Counted from the first letter of the stretch, positions 54,064-63,615 are shown. The stretch is 64,000 bases of DNA from DATLZU01 sp051293835 (GCA_051293835.1 JBPKMA010000012.1:1-64000); one strand, 5' to 3'. Notes: generated from the letters alone by a model not told the origin. A program made the numbers and translations.

Positions 54064-54582
54064 GTGAAACTCTCCGTCAGCTCGAGCAACCGCCACAAAG
54101 GCAAGACTCTGGATCTGGATCCGGCACGCGAGGTGATTACGCTGCTGGGAAGCGGCGGCGAGCCGCTGGGCAGTCTGTCTTGGGACTTCATCATCGATCA
54201 GATTTTGGCCCACCGAAAGACCCAGAGTATGAAGGACGCGCGGAGAGAGCCAAGGGTGTCATTGGCCGTCCGGGTCAAGTACAGCACTCCCGAGGGTCGT
54301 CAATTCGAAGGCCGAGCAGGAGGGATTGGAGGCGGAGGACTGTTCATCGAGAGCGAAGCGCCACTGCCTGTGGGAACTAAGCTCGCAATGGAGTTCTCCC
54401 TGCCTGAACGCTCATCGGACTGGCTCGTGGCCAAAGGCGTCGTCGCCTGGGTCTGTCCAAAGGCGGATCAGTATACCTTCTCTCCGGGGATGGGGGTACA
54501 GTTCACCGAAGTCTCGAACGACACGCGGACCCGCATTCTCGAACTCGTCCGATCACTCCAATCGGTCGGCCAACCGACCTAA
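54064..54582 (+). CDS. PilZ-domain protein, first of a tandem pair
   Basis: The protein has 172 residues. I choose GTG at 54064 because the following paralogue starts in the same way (MKLxVxxxxxHxGKxLDxD) and GAGGGTGG lies upstream. Residues about 1-55 form a small N-terminal domain (TLLGSGGEPLGSLSWDFIIDQIL). The PilZ domain follows with RREPRVSLAVRV (RxxxR). Its second motif reads GGIGGGGLFIE instead of the usual DxSxxG, so c-di-GMP binding may be altered. PGMGVQFTEVS closes the domain. It is 30 bp before its paralogue. Confidence 0.8.
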   Translation: MKLSVSSSNRHKGKTLDLDPAREVITLLGSGGEPLGSLSWDFIIDQILAHRKTQSMKDARREPRVSLAVRVKYSTPEGRQFEGRAGGIGGGGLFIESEAPLPVGTKLAMEFSLPERSSDWLVAKGVVAWVCPKADQYTFSPGMGVQFTEVSNDTRTRILELVRSLQSVGQPT

Positions 54583-54612
54583 GCCGTTCGCGTTCTGACA
54601 AGGGAATCGTGG

Positions 54613-55131
54613 ATGAAACTCATGGTGACCGCAACAGAAGCTCATCAGGGCAAAGTTCTCGACATCGACTGCGATCAAGAAACAATCACGCTTCTGGGAA
54701 TCAACGGTGAGCGTCTGGGGACACTGACCTGGGAAGCCATCATCGAGCGGATTCTCGCTTCCACCGAAGACTCACGCTTTGTGCACAGCCGCGCTTATCC
54801 GCGGGCTCCGCTGGCGATCCGAGTCCGCTACACAACGCCGGAAGGGAAACAGTTTGACAGCCTCACCGGAGGCATCGGTGGGGGTGGCTTGTTCATCGAG
54901 AGCAGCACCCCGCTGCCGCAGGGGACCGAATTGACCGTGGAATTCGCGCTTCCCGATCGACCTTGGGAAAAGCTAAAAGCCAAGGGGAAGGTTGTGTGGA
55001 CCAGGAACAAACCCGAACGCTACCTGCTCTTTCCCGGCATGGGCGTGCAGTTTACGGACATCGCACCGGAAGTCCGCGCCCAGGTCCTGGAACTCGTCAA
55101 TGCGCTGAACCGGAATCGGACGGTGAGCTGA
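54613..55131 (+). CDS. PilZ-domain protein, second of a tandem pair
   Basis: The protein has 172 residues, the same length as its neighbour and alike along the whole sequence, including the N-terminal TLLGINGERLGTLTWEAIIERIL. RAYPRAPLAIRV holds the RxxxR, and again GGIGGGGLFIE replaces the DxSxxG motif. FPGMGVQFTDIAPEVRAQVLEL ends it. Tandem duplication is the simplest explanation. The last 35 bp overlap the convergent HEAT lipoprotein. Confidence 0.82.
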   Translation: MKLMVTATEAHQGKVLDIDCDQETITLLGINGERLGTLTWEAIIERILASTEDSRFVHSRAYPRAPLAIRVRYTTPEGKQFDSLTGGIGGGGLFIESSTPLPQGTELTVEFALPDRPWEKLKAKGKVVWTRNKPERYLLFPGMGVQFTDIAPEVRAQVLELVNALNRNRTVS

Positions 55132-55897
55132 TCTGCGCGCTTGCCCACCTCGCCCAGCGGCGCACTCCTGCATCCGCATCGGTCGCCGCAACCTTTTCCA
55201 AGTCAGCAACGATTTCTCGGTCGCCGATCTTTCCCAGGCGGAACGCCGCTTCGGTCCGCACGCCAATCGCGGGATCGCGGAAGAGACGTTCCCGGAGCAA
55301 GGGGATCACCCGCGAATCGGCCAGTTCCCCCAGCGCTGCAACCGCTCCCTGTCGAACGAATGCATCCTCATCCCGGAGCGCTTCAACGAGAGCCGGGTAG
55401 GCCGACGGCGCATCGAGCGAGAGTAGCGCGACAACAGCCGCGCGCCGTATCCTGGTATCGGGAAGTTTGAGCGCCTGAGCCAACTGCTCGACGACGGTTT
55501 TTGCTGCCCCGAGCTCTCCGATCGCCTGGGCCGCGCTGAGTCGGACCTGTTCGGAAGAATCGTGTAGCCGGTCGGCCAGGGGTGATAAAATCCGATCACC
55601 CGCATCTTCCCCCAACCGACCAAGCGCCCAGGCGCTTATTTGACGGACGCTGGGGTCCGGATCGTTCAGCGCCTTCACCAAAGCCTCAGCCGAACTCGGT
55701 TGTCCGAGCTTTCCTAAACTTTCCGCGGCAGTGCGTCGAACTTCGGGGTCCACGTCCTCAAGCAGCGACTCCAGATCCCGAACGATCGCATCAGGGCGGC
55801 GTGGCGGCTCATCCGGATCGCACGCCGAGAGGAAAACGAGGAGGCCGACCACGATGAGTGGGGTGAGCCAGGGAGTTTGGCAGCGGATCACACGCAA
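55097..55897 (-). CDS. HEAT-repeat lipoprotein
   Basis: The protein has 266 residues. The lipobox is VFLSACD (cysteine near 26). Six or seven HEAT/PBS-lyase-type repeats follow, for example VRRTAAESLGKLGQPSSAEALVKAL, VRQISAWALGRLGEDAGDRI and VRQGAVAALGELADSRVIPLL. The start codon is TTG at 55897, with an in-frame GTG at 55891. No strong Shine-Dalgarno sequence separates them. HEAT arrays usually bind partner proteins, and the lipid anchor places this one at a membrane. The partner is unknown. Confidence 0.8.
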   Translation of the reverse strand: MRVIRCQTPWLTPLIVVGLLVFLSACDPDEPPRRPDAIVRDLESLLEDVDPEVRRTAAESLGKLGQPSSAEALVKALNDPDPSVRQISAWALGRLGEDAGDRILSPLADRLHDSSEQVRLSAAQAIGELGAAKTVVEQLAQALKLPDTRIRRAAVVALLSLDAPSAYPALVEALRDEDAFVRQGAVAALGELADSRVIPLLRERLFRDPAIGVRTEAAFRLGKIGDREIVADLEKVAATDADAGVRRWARWASAQISSPSDSGSAH

Positions 55898-55933
55898 GGA
55901 CTGCCGATACCGTATCGAGGGATAGCCGAGCGG

Positions 55934-56770
55934 TCAGGCAGGTTTGGGAGGCTCTTCCCGCACGGCCGGCATCTGTTTGGCCGCTTCGATCGACTGCTCG
56001 ATTTCCTTCTGGGCAGCGTCCAATTCAGCTTGAATCGTGCGCATTTCCGGATCGACCGTGTTACGGACATCGGCGACCGCCTGTCGAAACGTCCGGAGCG
56101 CATCGCCCAGCCCGGACCCGAGAGTCTGCATGTCCTGAGGTGAGAAGCTCCCTGGTTGCGACACGGTCTGTGCCTGCTGGGCGGCCTTCTGCTTGAGGGC
56201 CGCCTGTTGCGCCTGGACCCGGGCGACAGCCTCTTTGTTCACGATCGCGGACGGTCGTTTCGTCACCGGCTTGGGTTGCGCACTCGGAGGGAGCGGCGGA
56301 TATTGCGCCCGTGCGACGGGGGGCGGAGTCGCCATCCGCTCTTCCATTGTCGGCGGCCGATGCCCCTGAGCGCTAGTGGGGACGGAGCCGGCAGCAGCGG
56401 GCGGCGTAGCTTGCGCTGGCGCTGCAATCCGCAGCTGCGCCGGTTGCGGCCCAAGGTTCGCCATGAGCGCAGCCGTGGTTCCCGGAGTCAGCTCCGGTCC
56501 CGGCGTATAGGGGGCCGTCGGCTTGGGAGCGGGAGGTGCCGGTTGACTGGCGGCTACCTGTGCCTCTTCTGCCGCAGGCCTGGCTTGCGGAACCGGTTCC
56601 GGGGCAGGTTGGACGGCTTCGGGCGGCGGGATGTCATGGACTTCCTTCTTAAAGCCCTTGAGCGCCTTGCCCAACCCTTCGCCGATCTGTGGCAACTTGC
56701 CCGCGCCGAAAATGATCAGCACGATGGCCAGAATGATGATCAGTTCAGAGAAGCCTAGTGTGCCAAACAT
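55934..56770 (-). CDS. Sec-independent translocase subunit TatA/TatB with a long tail
   Basis: The protein has 278 residues. The N-terminus MFGTLGFSELIIILAIVLIIFGAGKLPQIG is the TatA/E membrane helix, followed by the amphipathic GLGKALKGFKKEV. TatA helps form the pore for folded proteins with twin-arginine signals. The tail of about 230 residues, rich in proline, alanine and glutamine, is far longer than usual and mostly disordered, with a helical end (VRNTVDPEMRTIQAELDA). TatB has a more acidic tail, so TatA/E is favoured, but the split is not certain. Confidence 0.85.
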   Translation of the reverse strand: MFGTLGFSELIIILAIVLIIFGAGKLPQIGEGLGKALKGFKKEVHDIPPPEAVQPAPEPVPQARPAAEEAQVAASQPAPPAPKPTAPYTPGPELTPGTTAALMANLGPQPAQLRIAAPAQATPPAAAGSVPTSAQGHRPPTMEERMATPPPVARAQYPPLPPSAQPKPVTKRPSAIVNKEAVARVQAQQAALKQKAAQQAQTVSQPGSFSPQDMQTLGSGLGDALRTFRQAVADVRNTVDPEMRTIQAELDAAQKEIEQSIEAAKQMPAVREEPPKPA

Positions 56771-56941
56771 CCTCTTGCCTCGCGGGCTGAGAGCTAGCGT
56801 GACTCTAGCCGGTGCTCGACAGCGGTGTCAAGCAACGTTCTGAGTGAGAAAGACACCGCGTTCAGAGTTCAGCTATCCAGCTCAGTTTCTGAAAAGCGGA
56901 ATCCGCGCGGGATGAGGGCTGTCGGCCGAACGCTAACCGTT

Positions 56942-58159
56942 TCATCTGAGAATCGGCACGATTTCGGTTTGGACCGGTTGGCCAAAGACCACCGCTTCCC
57001 GATCCGAGAGATAGACGTCCAGCTCGCTGCGGATGCCGAATTCGCCGGCTAGATAAATGCCAGGTTCGATGGAAAAGCAGGTCCTCGGTAGAAGCCGGCG
57101 CGTGTCCCGTGTTTCCAAGTTGTCGATGTTCGCTCCGTTGCCGTGCACGTCTTCACCGATGGAATGGCCGGTCCGGTGCAGAAATTGCTTTCCGTAACCG
57201 GCGTTGCAGATGACCTGCCGGCAGACATCGTCCACTTCCGATCCGCAGGGGAACCGTCCCGCCGCCACATGGCGTTGGACGAACGTGAGGGCCGCATCCC
57301 TCGCCTGTCGCACGATCTCAAAGATCCCGCGCGGGCGGGCCGGCACGCGCTCACCCACGTAGCCAGTCCAGGTGATGTCGGCGTAAACGGCCCCCGGCTG
57401 GGGCTGCTTCGCCCACAGATCGATCAACACCAGCCCACCACGGCGGATCTCGGCTGAGCCGGTCGGCTCCGGCGTGTAGTGAGGATCGGCGCTGTGCTCG
57501 TCCACTGCCACGATCGGAGGACTCGCCGTCACCAAGCCATGCATTTGCATGCGCGACAAAATGAACTGCTGCAACCCATACTCCGTCAACGGGACGCTTC
57601 GCTCGATGCACGTCCGGATGTGATCGAAGGCTTCGTCGACAATGCGGCGGAGCGCTGCCGCGGCGGCGCGATGGGAATCCAGTTGTTGATCATTCCAGAC
57701 CGCCTCGAAGCGCTGCACCAGATCCGCAGAGGTCACCACTTCGACACCGAAACTTCGGACCAACTCGATGGTGCCCGCGTCCACCCGGGAAAGATACGGG
57801 ATCGCGTTCAATGGCGAGTACTGCATCGCGGCACGACGCACCCCCTCGAGTATCCGCGCCAGACCGGCTTTCTGTTCCTCCCACGACACATAAGACAGCG
57901 TGGCGCCCGGCAAGCAGTCCAGCACATGCGGCTCGATCCGGTGCAGCAGTTTCATCGGACTGCCGCACGTCGGAAGCCAGTAGTACCAGCGGCGGGTCAC
58001 TTGGATTGCAGGATCGATGCGCAGGACTCGGTAGGCCAGCGGGTCACTGCCGCGGAAGTCATAGAAAAGCCAGCCATCCAGACCCGGCTGATCGCAGAGG
58101 GTTTGTTGAATCTCTTCAATGCGGCGGTGATGGATCGGCGACCCGCTCATCGCGGGCAT
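56942..58159 (-). CDS. M24-family metallopeptidase (Xaa-Pro aminopeptidase-like)
   Basis: The protein has 405 residues from the ATG at 58159. The creatinase-type N-terminal half carries YDFRGSDPLAYRVL and RRWYYWLPTCG. The catalytic half has LVLIDLWAK and YADITWTG (metal-binding aspartates), LHRTGHSIGEDVHG (histidine), CFSIEPGIYL (glutamate) and IRSELDVYL (glutamate), the five M24 metal ligands. It should cut Xaa-Pro bonds or another proline peptide. Earlier in-frame starts to 58228 exist, with GGGA before the one chosen. Confidence 0.85.
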   Translation of the reverse strand: MPAMSGSPIHHRRIEEIQQTLCDQPGLDGWLFYDFRGSDPLAYRVLRIDPAIQVTRRWYYWLPTCGSPMKLLHRIEPHVLDCLPGATLSYVSWEEQKAGLARILEGVRRAAMQYSPLNAIPYLSRVDAGTIELVRSFGVEVVTSADLVQRFEAVWNDQQLDSHRAAAAALRRIVDEAFDHIRTCIERSVPLTEYGLQQFILSRMQMHGLVTASPPIVAVDEHSADPHYTPEPTGSAEIRRGGLVLIDLWAKQPQPGAVYADITWTGYVGERVPARPRGIFEIVRQARDAALTFVQRHVAAGRFPCGSEVDDVCRQVICNAGYGKQFLHRTGHSIGEDVHGNGANIDNLETRDTRRLLPRTCFSIEPGIYLAGEFGIRSELDVYLSDREAVVFGQPVQTEIVPILR

Positions 58160-58254
58160 CTTATCGTCCCGCCAGGACACCGTCAATCGGCGGTGGCGCA
58201 CAGGAATGATCATGGTAGAATGCGCCACGGCCGGTGGCTCTTACGGAGGCACAT

Positions 58255-58725
58255 TTGCTCCCTGACCTTTCGCTCGATCTTGCTCACTATCGCGTCACGT
58301 TCTTTTTCGGGCCGGAGCCTGACGCTCAGCATCCTGAACGCCTCTCTTGCGTGTTCAACGTGAAGAAGCGGAGCTGGAAAGGAGGCGTGCAAGTGGCCGT
58401 CGAGATCAATTTGGAACAACTCGATCGCGCGCGCCGGGCATTGGGCTGGAGCGCGTGGTTGGACCATGTCCTAACCGGCGTTCCTGCTGATGAACGCGAA
58501 GGGTATCGTGCGCGCGCGGAAGACCTTCTCGCACAAGCCCTCTGCGCCTGCAAGCTCGACTTGCGGTTGCAGGCCGGTCTCACCCAGGAAAACCAGCGGA
58601 TCCGCGCCGAGTCCTGGTCACGAGAGCTAGATTGGGCTGTGGTCGCCCACCAAGCGATCATTAAATCGCACATTCTGACCGAACTCGACCTGACTGAAGG
58701 CTCGAACCTCCCTGCAGACAATTGA
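58255..58725 (+). CDS. Hypothetical protein
   Basis: The protein has 156 residues from the TTG at 58255, which has GGAGG five bases upstream. A GTG at 58234 is also in frame. The text is helical, with HYRVTFFFGPEPDAQHPERL, FNVKKRSWKGGVQV, LGWSAWLDHVLTGVP and ENQRIRAESWSRELDWAVVAHQ. It has no signal or membrane segment. I recognise no family. It is divergent from the M24 gene. Confidence 0.6.
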   Translation: MLPDLSLDLAHYRVTFFFGPEPDAQHPERLSCVFNVKKRSWKGGVQVAVEINLEQLDRARRALGWSAWLDHVLTGVPADEREGYRARAEDLLAQALCACKLDLRLQAGLTQENQRIRAESWSRELDWAVVAHQAIIKSHILTELDLTEGSNLPADN

Positions 58726-58862
58726 TCCAATTGATCGCCTACGCCTTGGAGGCAGGGGGTTTGCATTCACCATCGAATTTGTTATAAGCAATGGTCAGGA
58801 CAAGACGCGGTTCCGCCGTGTCCAGTTCGTCGAACGTCAACCGGAAAGAGGAGGACGCGCAC

Positions 58863-59312
58863 GTGAATATTCTTCAAGCCACACCGTTGAGCAACCAACG
58901 GAATCGGGCGGGCGCGCGAGGGTTCAGAATCATGGCGATCGTCATGGTCCTCGCGATCTGCCATCTCACCCTTGTGCCCTTCGCGACTGCGCAGACCAAG
59001 GAAGAAGGAAGCACCGAATCGACCGAGTCGCAAGGCGGTCTCGGTATCGGAGCGGCCCTGCTGACCATTCCCTACGGAGTTGCAAAGATCGTCTTCGCCT
59101 TGTGCGGCGGCATCGTCGGCGGGTTGACGTACATCTTCACGGGAGCGGACGAGAAGGCAGCCAAGAAAGTCTGGGACACCAGCATCAGAGGCACTTATGT
59201 GATCACCCCGGACCATTTGAAAGGGAACAAACCGGTGCGCTTCCTGGGTGTGCCTCAGGAGGAGGAAGCCGGGCCTGACTCGGCTGCGCCGGAGCCCGCC
59301 CCAACCCCTTAA
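58863..59312 (+). CDS. Exported hypothetical protein
   Basis: The protein has 149 residues from the GTG at 58863, with GAGGAGG eight bases before it. A signal peptide (MAIVMVLAICHLTLVPFATA) ends near 44. The mature part has a glycine-rich membrane-like segment (TIPYGVAKIVFALCGGIVGGLTY) and TSIRGTYVITPDHLKGN, then a proline- and glutamate-rich tail. The frame open upstream to 58791 is less likely. The family looks conserved, but I know no function. It is directly followed by the PuuD-like gene. Confidence 0.65.
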   Translation: MNILQATPLSNQRNRAGARGFRIMAIVMVLAICHLTLVPFATAQTKEEGSTESTESQGGLGIGAALLTIPYGVAKIVFALCGGIVGGLTYIFTGADEKAAKKVWDTSIRGTYVITPDHLKGNKPVRFLGVPQEEEAGPDSAAPEPAPTP

Positions 59313-60050
59313 ATGAAACCCATCATCGGGATCACCCCGGATTTTAACGCAGGGGACCGGGAAGACTTTGGGGGGCGGGAACCCACCTATTTTCTCCGAG
59401 CCCGGTATGTGCGTGCGATCGAAGAGCTGGGCGGCGTTCCACTGATTCTCCCTCTTACAACCGATCCCGCTCTGCGGCGTCGGCTGATCGACGCTCTGGA
59501 CGGTGTGTTGCTCACCGGCAGCGGTCCCGATCTTCCTCCCTCGCTCTACGGCGAACGGCAGCGCTACCGGTTCCGCGTGATGAGCCGGCAACGGTCGGAT
59601 TTCGAACTGGCTGTCGCGAGACTAGCCGTCAAACACGGTACGCCGTTGCTGGGTATTTGCGGAGGCATGCAAACCATCAATGTCGCCCTTGGCGGAAGCC
59701 TGTTTCAGGACATCCCATCGCAGATCGCCCACGCTTTGTCACACCGGCAGGCCAAACCAGCGACAGCGCTTTCGCACCCCGTCACGGTGAAACCGGGAAG
59801 CTTGCTCTGGCGGATCGTCCGGCAGGACCGTATCAGGGTCAACAGTTCCCATCACCAATCCGTCAAACAGCTCGCGTCATCCCTGACAGCCAGCGCGGTC
59901 GCGCCGGACGGGGTCATCGAGGCTGTTGAGTCGTCGTACCACCCCTTTCTGTTGGGGTTGCAATGGCATCCGGAATTTCTCTTCGACCGGTACGAGATTC
60001 ACCGCCGGCTCTTCCAGGCCTTTTTGAAGGCCGCCCGTGGAAAAGCGTGA
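59313..60050 (+). CDS. Gamma-glutamyl-gamma-aminobutyrate hydrolase family (PuuD-like)
   Basis: The protein has 245 residues, a class I glutamine-amidotransferase-like hydrolase. IGITPDFNAGDRE is the start, LTGSGPDLPPSLYG marks the substrate loop, the nucleophile is in LLGICGGMQTINVALGGS (cysteine near 117), and the histidine and glutamate lie in GLQWHPEFLFDRYE (about 215-228). PuuD splits gamma-glutamyl-GABA in putrescine breakdown, but the family also holds other hydrolases. The gene begins right after the preceding stop. Confidence 0.87.
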   Translation: MKPIIGITPDFNAGDREDFGGREPTYFLRARYVRAIEELGGVPLILPLTTDPALRRRLIDALDGVLLTGSGPDLPPSLYGERQRYRFRVMSRQRSDFELAVARLAVKHGTPLLGICGGMQTINVALGGSLFQDIPSQIAHALSHRQAKPATALSHPVTVKPGSLLWRIVRQDRIRVNSSHHQSVKQLASSLTASAVAPDGVIEAVESSYHPFLLGLQWHPEFLFDRYEIHRRLFQAFLKAARGKA

Positions 60051-60167
60051 TCCCCGTATCAACCCCATCGACGCGTTCTTGCCGCTGGCAACCTGCTATA
60101 CTTTTCGTCAGTGGTGTCAAGCAGTCACCCCCACTCCGCTTCCGCAACCGTGCGCATCGGAGTCCCT

Positions 60168-61619
60168 ATGGCCAGTCGCCTGTTTCGAACTAAATCCATC
60201 GATCAAATCCTGGCCGACGCCGATCACCCGGAACATCGGCTCAAGAAGACCCTGACCGTTTGGGATCTGACTGGCCTGGGCATCGGCGGCATCATCGGCA
60301 CCGGAATCTTTGTCTTGATCGGAACCGCGATCGTCGGAGACGCCAACCGGCCGGGCGCCGGACCGGGCATCATTCTCTCGTTCATCTTGTCCGGACTCAC
60401 CTGCGGGCTTGCTGCCCTGTGTTACGCCGAGTTTGCAGCCATGATCCCAGTCTCCGGCAGCGCCTACACCTACTCCTATGCGACCCTCGGCGAGTTCCTG
60501 GCCTGGCTCACCGGCTGGAACCTGATCCTGGAATACGGCGTCGCCTGTGTAGCCGTGGCGATCGGATGGTCTGGGTATTTCAACAATATTCTCGCATTGT
60601 GCGGGATCGAGCTACCCCATTGGGCGACCCATGCACCTGGCGTGGACGGCGGTCTCGTCAACTTGCCGGCCGCGATCATTGTCTTGCTCGCTACCGGAAT
60701 CCTGGTGCTAGGCGTTAAGCAAAGTGCACGGACCACCGGTTTGATCGTGCTTGTCAAATTGGCCGTGATTCTGTTTTTCATCGCCGTAGGGGCCTCCGCC
60801 GTCGAGCCGAGCAATTGGACCCCGTTCATGCCTTACGGGTTTCAAGGGGTCGGGGCCGCGGCGGCGATTGTCTTCTTCGCTTACATCGGCTTCGACGCGG
60901 TCTCCACGACGGCAGAAGAAGCCCGCAATCCCCAGCGGGACGTCCCGCTCGGAATCATCGCTTCTTTGGGCATTTGCACTTTGCTCTATATCGCGGTCGC
61001 CGCGGTCCTGACCGGGCTCATTCCCTACCGGCAGATCGACGTCCACGCACCGGTCGCCGAGGCCCTGCGCGTGGCAGGATTTAACTGGGGCGCAGCCGTC
61101 GTGGCGACGGGCGCCGTGGCTGGCATCACGAGCGTCCTGTTCGTCATGATGATCGGACAAATCCGGGTATTCTTCGCCATGTCGCGTGACCGATTGTTGA
61201 GCCCATGGCTCTCGAAAGTACATCCGCGCTATCGCACTCCGCACCGTGTCACGATCCTGACCGGAATCGGCGTGGCCGTGCTCGCGGCGTTCGTCCCCAT
61301 TGGCGACGCTGCCGATATGACCAACATCGGAACATTGTTTGCGTTCGTCCTCGTTTGCCTCGGAGTGATCGTTCTGCGGTGGACGAAACCCGAACAACGT
61401 CGCCCCTTCCGCATTCCGTTCATGCCGTGGATCCCTCTGCTCGGCATGGCCACCTGCCTGGGTCTTATGGCTTTTCTCCCCCTGATGACCTGGATTCGAT
61501 TCCTTGTGTGGACGGTGATGGGGATCGCGATCTATTTTAGCTACGGCATCAAGCGCAGCAGGTTGGGGGACGAATCCCTACCGGAGCGGCAGACCCTTCC
61601 GCAATCGGAAAGCGTGTGA
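60168..61619 (+). CDS. Amino-acid permease, APC superfamily (CAT type)
   Basis: The protein has 483 residues from the ATG at 60168, which follows GGAG by five bases. About 12 membrane helices are visible. The N-terminal signature GLGIGGIIGTGIFVLIG and EFAAMIPVSGSAYTYSYATLGEFLAWLTGWNLILEY are typical of cationic and other amino-acid transporters (CAT/YfnA type), and FAYIGFDAVSTTAEEARNPQRD is the loop that follows helix 6. The transported amino acid is unknown. Confidence 0.9.
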   Translation: MASRLFRTKSIDQILADADHPEHRLKKTLTVWDLTGLGIGGIIGTGIFVLIGTAIVGDANRPGAGPGIILSFILSGLTCGLAALCYAEFAAMIPVSGSAYTYSYATLGEFLAWLTGWNLILEYGVACVAVAIGWSGYFNNILALCGIELPHWATHAPGVDGGLVNLPAAIIVLLATGILVLGVKQSARTTGLIVLVKLAVILFFIAVGASAVEPSNWTPFMPYGFQGVGAAAAIVFFAYIGFDAVSTTAEEARNPQRDVPLGIIASLGICTLLYIAVAAVLTGLIPYRQIDVHAPVAEALRVAGFNWGAAVVATGAVAGITSVLFVMMIGQIRVFFAMSRDRLLSPWLSKVHPRYRTPHRVTILTGIGVAVLAAFVPIGDAADMTNIGTLFAFVLVCLGVIVLRWTKPEQRRPFRIPFMPWIPLLGMATCLGLMAFLPLMTWIRFLVWTVMGIAIYFSYGIKRSRLGDESLPERQTLPQSESV

Positions 61620-61650
61620 GGGGGGAGAAGGATCCCCAAGCGATTGGCTT

Positions 61651-62076
61651 TTACGGTGATCCTGTCCGCGAAGCGAGTGACTTGGGCATGGAAGATGGAG
61701 CGGGCGCAGGAGCACCGTCAGCCGGTTGAGGCGAGGCGGCCGGTGCAGGTCCGGCACCACCCGGAGCCACAGTCGGGGCAGGTTTCGGCGGGGCGGCCGG
61801 TTTGGGCGGCGAGGGCTTTTCGGGTTTGATCCCGCCTTCCCAGGACGGTCCCGTATACATATCAGGAGACAACCCTTTCGCCTTCCATTTTTCTTCGAAA
61901 TCCGCGGCGGCGCGGTTCGGCGTTTCCCCCACGCCGACCACATCATTCCAGGGATAGGCCTTGGGACCAATCTCACAGACCCCATTGCCTCGTTTCAGAT
62001 AGAGCGCGATCGGATTTCCACGATATGGGCCCAGATAGATGTGGATACAGCCGACATATTCGAGTAGAGTGGCCAT
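61651..62076 (-). CDS. Hypothetical protein with proline-alanine-rich tail
   Basis: The protein has 141 residues. The folded N-terminal part (about 1-80) reads YVGCIHIYLGPYRGNPIALYLKRG, VCEIGPKAYPWNDVVGVGE, AADFEEKWKAKGLS. The tail is proline-alanine-rich (about 85-141) and looks disordered. No signal peptide, membrane helix or family is evident. It lies between the permease and the broken DASS transporter. Confidence 0.6.
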   Translation of the reverse strand: MATLLEYVGCIHIYLGPYRGNPIALYLKRGNGVCEIGPKAYPWNDVVGVGETPNRAAADFEEKWKAKGLSPDMYTGPSWEGGIKPEKPSPPKPAAPPKPAPTVAPGGAGPAPAASPQPADGAPAPAPSSMPKSLASRTGSP

Positions 62077-62079
62077 TAC

Positions 62080-63615
62080 TCAACCTTTAGAAACCACCAT
62101 GATGCCACAAGTAGCAGCCATGAGCAAGAGGAGGACGCGGCAAGGCCGCAGGGGTGACAGTGTCAGATCAATCCCAAGCCAGGGCAGAGCAGGCTGAGCA
62201 CCGCCAACTCGTGACAGCCCGATCATGTCGATGATGAGGCCTGCACGGATCATGCTGCCCAGCAGGACAAACCCGGTGCTGCAAATGATCGCGTTGGGCG
62301 GTGTCGAGATGGGCAGGGCGAAGCCTAGCTTGCACCGAGCGTGGCGCCCAGAGCCGGCGGAAGCGGCGACACTCCGGTCGCTTGCGCGATCGCGACGGTC
62401 AGAGGGACCGCCATAGTGGCCGTGACGGTATTGGCAACCAGCTCGCAGATCAACACGGCCATCACGATCGACCCCGCCGTTAGACTCCAGAGCGTATGAG
62501 CCCCGGACAGGGAGACGAAGCCCCGACCCCAAAAATCTGCGAGACCGGACTGCTCTGATTAGCGCGCCGAACGTCGAACCCGTCCCCGAATAGAACCTGC
62601 ACATCCCATCTCTGATATGCGCCACGTGTCTCCACGACAACGTCCCCTCGCCTCGCCGCAGGTCGGCTGGAAGAACGAAGAGCAGGCCGGCGGCTAAGAG
62701 TGCCACCCGCTTGTTGGGTAAATACGTTTGACACCACAGGACGATCGGATGATCCGCGTTTCCCAAAGCGATCCCGAGCCCCGGGAGGAGCCACAACAGA
62801 ATTTCGACACCCAACACGACACAGACATTCGCCTGGCCTCGCGTCCACGGTCTCAATGCCTGAGGATGCCGCTCCCTGGAAAGAGCGGTGATTGCTCAAC
62901 ACCGAGGAGATAGAAGGATGGAGCCACCATACGATTCCCCAAGCGATTACCAGGAAGATGAACGCCAGCGGACCGCCGAGCGCCATCCAGGTGGCAAATG
63001 AAACGGCGTGCCAATGACGGTGGCCATGCCGCCAGCCGTGGCCGCAAAGGACAACAGCAGCAGCGGGCCAGCTTGGTCAGGTCCGCGGACGGCTTGCGCA
63101 TCCGCACCAGCTGAAGCGGTGAGACTCAGCGCGATCGGCAACATCGGCACCGGAGCGGCGGTGTTGCTGATCCACATGGAGACGCCGGCGGTCGCGGTCC
63201 CGATCATCAACAGGTCCACTTCGGGCCGGCCTCCCGCGGCGCCGATAAAAAATAGCGGCGGACCGCCCAGCGCCCACCCTGAACGGCCATCGCCGCTGCA
63301 AGCAGCAAACTTCCTATCAGCAGGAACATGACCAGGTGGCCGTAGGACGCCAACACGGTCCGGAGTGAGCCGAGCCCGACCAGGACGCAGAGGGCTGTGT
63401 ACAGCGCCCCGGTAACCGGCAAGGGCGGGGTTCGGCGATCGAGTAGAGGACGACCCAGGTCAGGATCGCAGCCAAGACCCGGGCGTCACACGGAAGGTCG
63501 GAAGGCGAGGCAAACAAGATCAGCAATGCGACGGCAGGTCCGCCAGCGTAGGCGGCCACGCGTCTCACACGCGTGCAGCGCGCCTCCCGGGCGGTGTGGA
63601 CTTCTTGGACGGCAT
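62080..63615 (-). pseudogene. Shattered DASS/SLC13-type anion transporter
   Basis: Reading the minus strand from about 63615, successive frames give VALLILFASPSDLP, AAILTWVVLYSIAEP, LYTALCVLVGLGSLRTVL, HLVMFLLIGSLLLAAAM, MIGTATAGVSMWISNTAAPVP, LLSFAATAGGMATVIGTP, FIFLVIAWGIVWWLHP, VVLGVEILLWLLPGLG, LGFALPISTPPNAIICSTGF and AGLIIDMIGL. These are the helices and the SNTAA/STPPNA signatures of the divalent-anion:sodium symporter family in the right order. At least five frame changes separate them, and the middle is scrambled. It can no longer be a transporter. Confidence 0.85.

Noticed and set aside
57479..58363. + strand frame of 294 codons opposite the M24 peptidase
   Set aside because: The minus strand has all M24 metal ligands, so this is a shadow.
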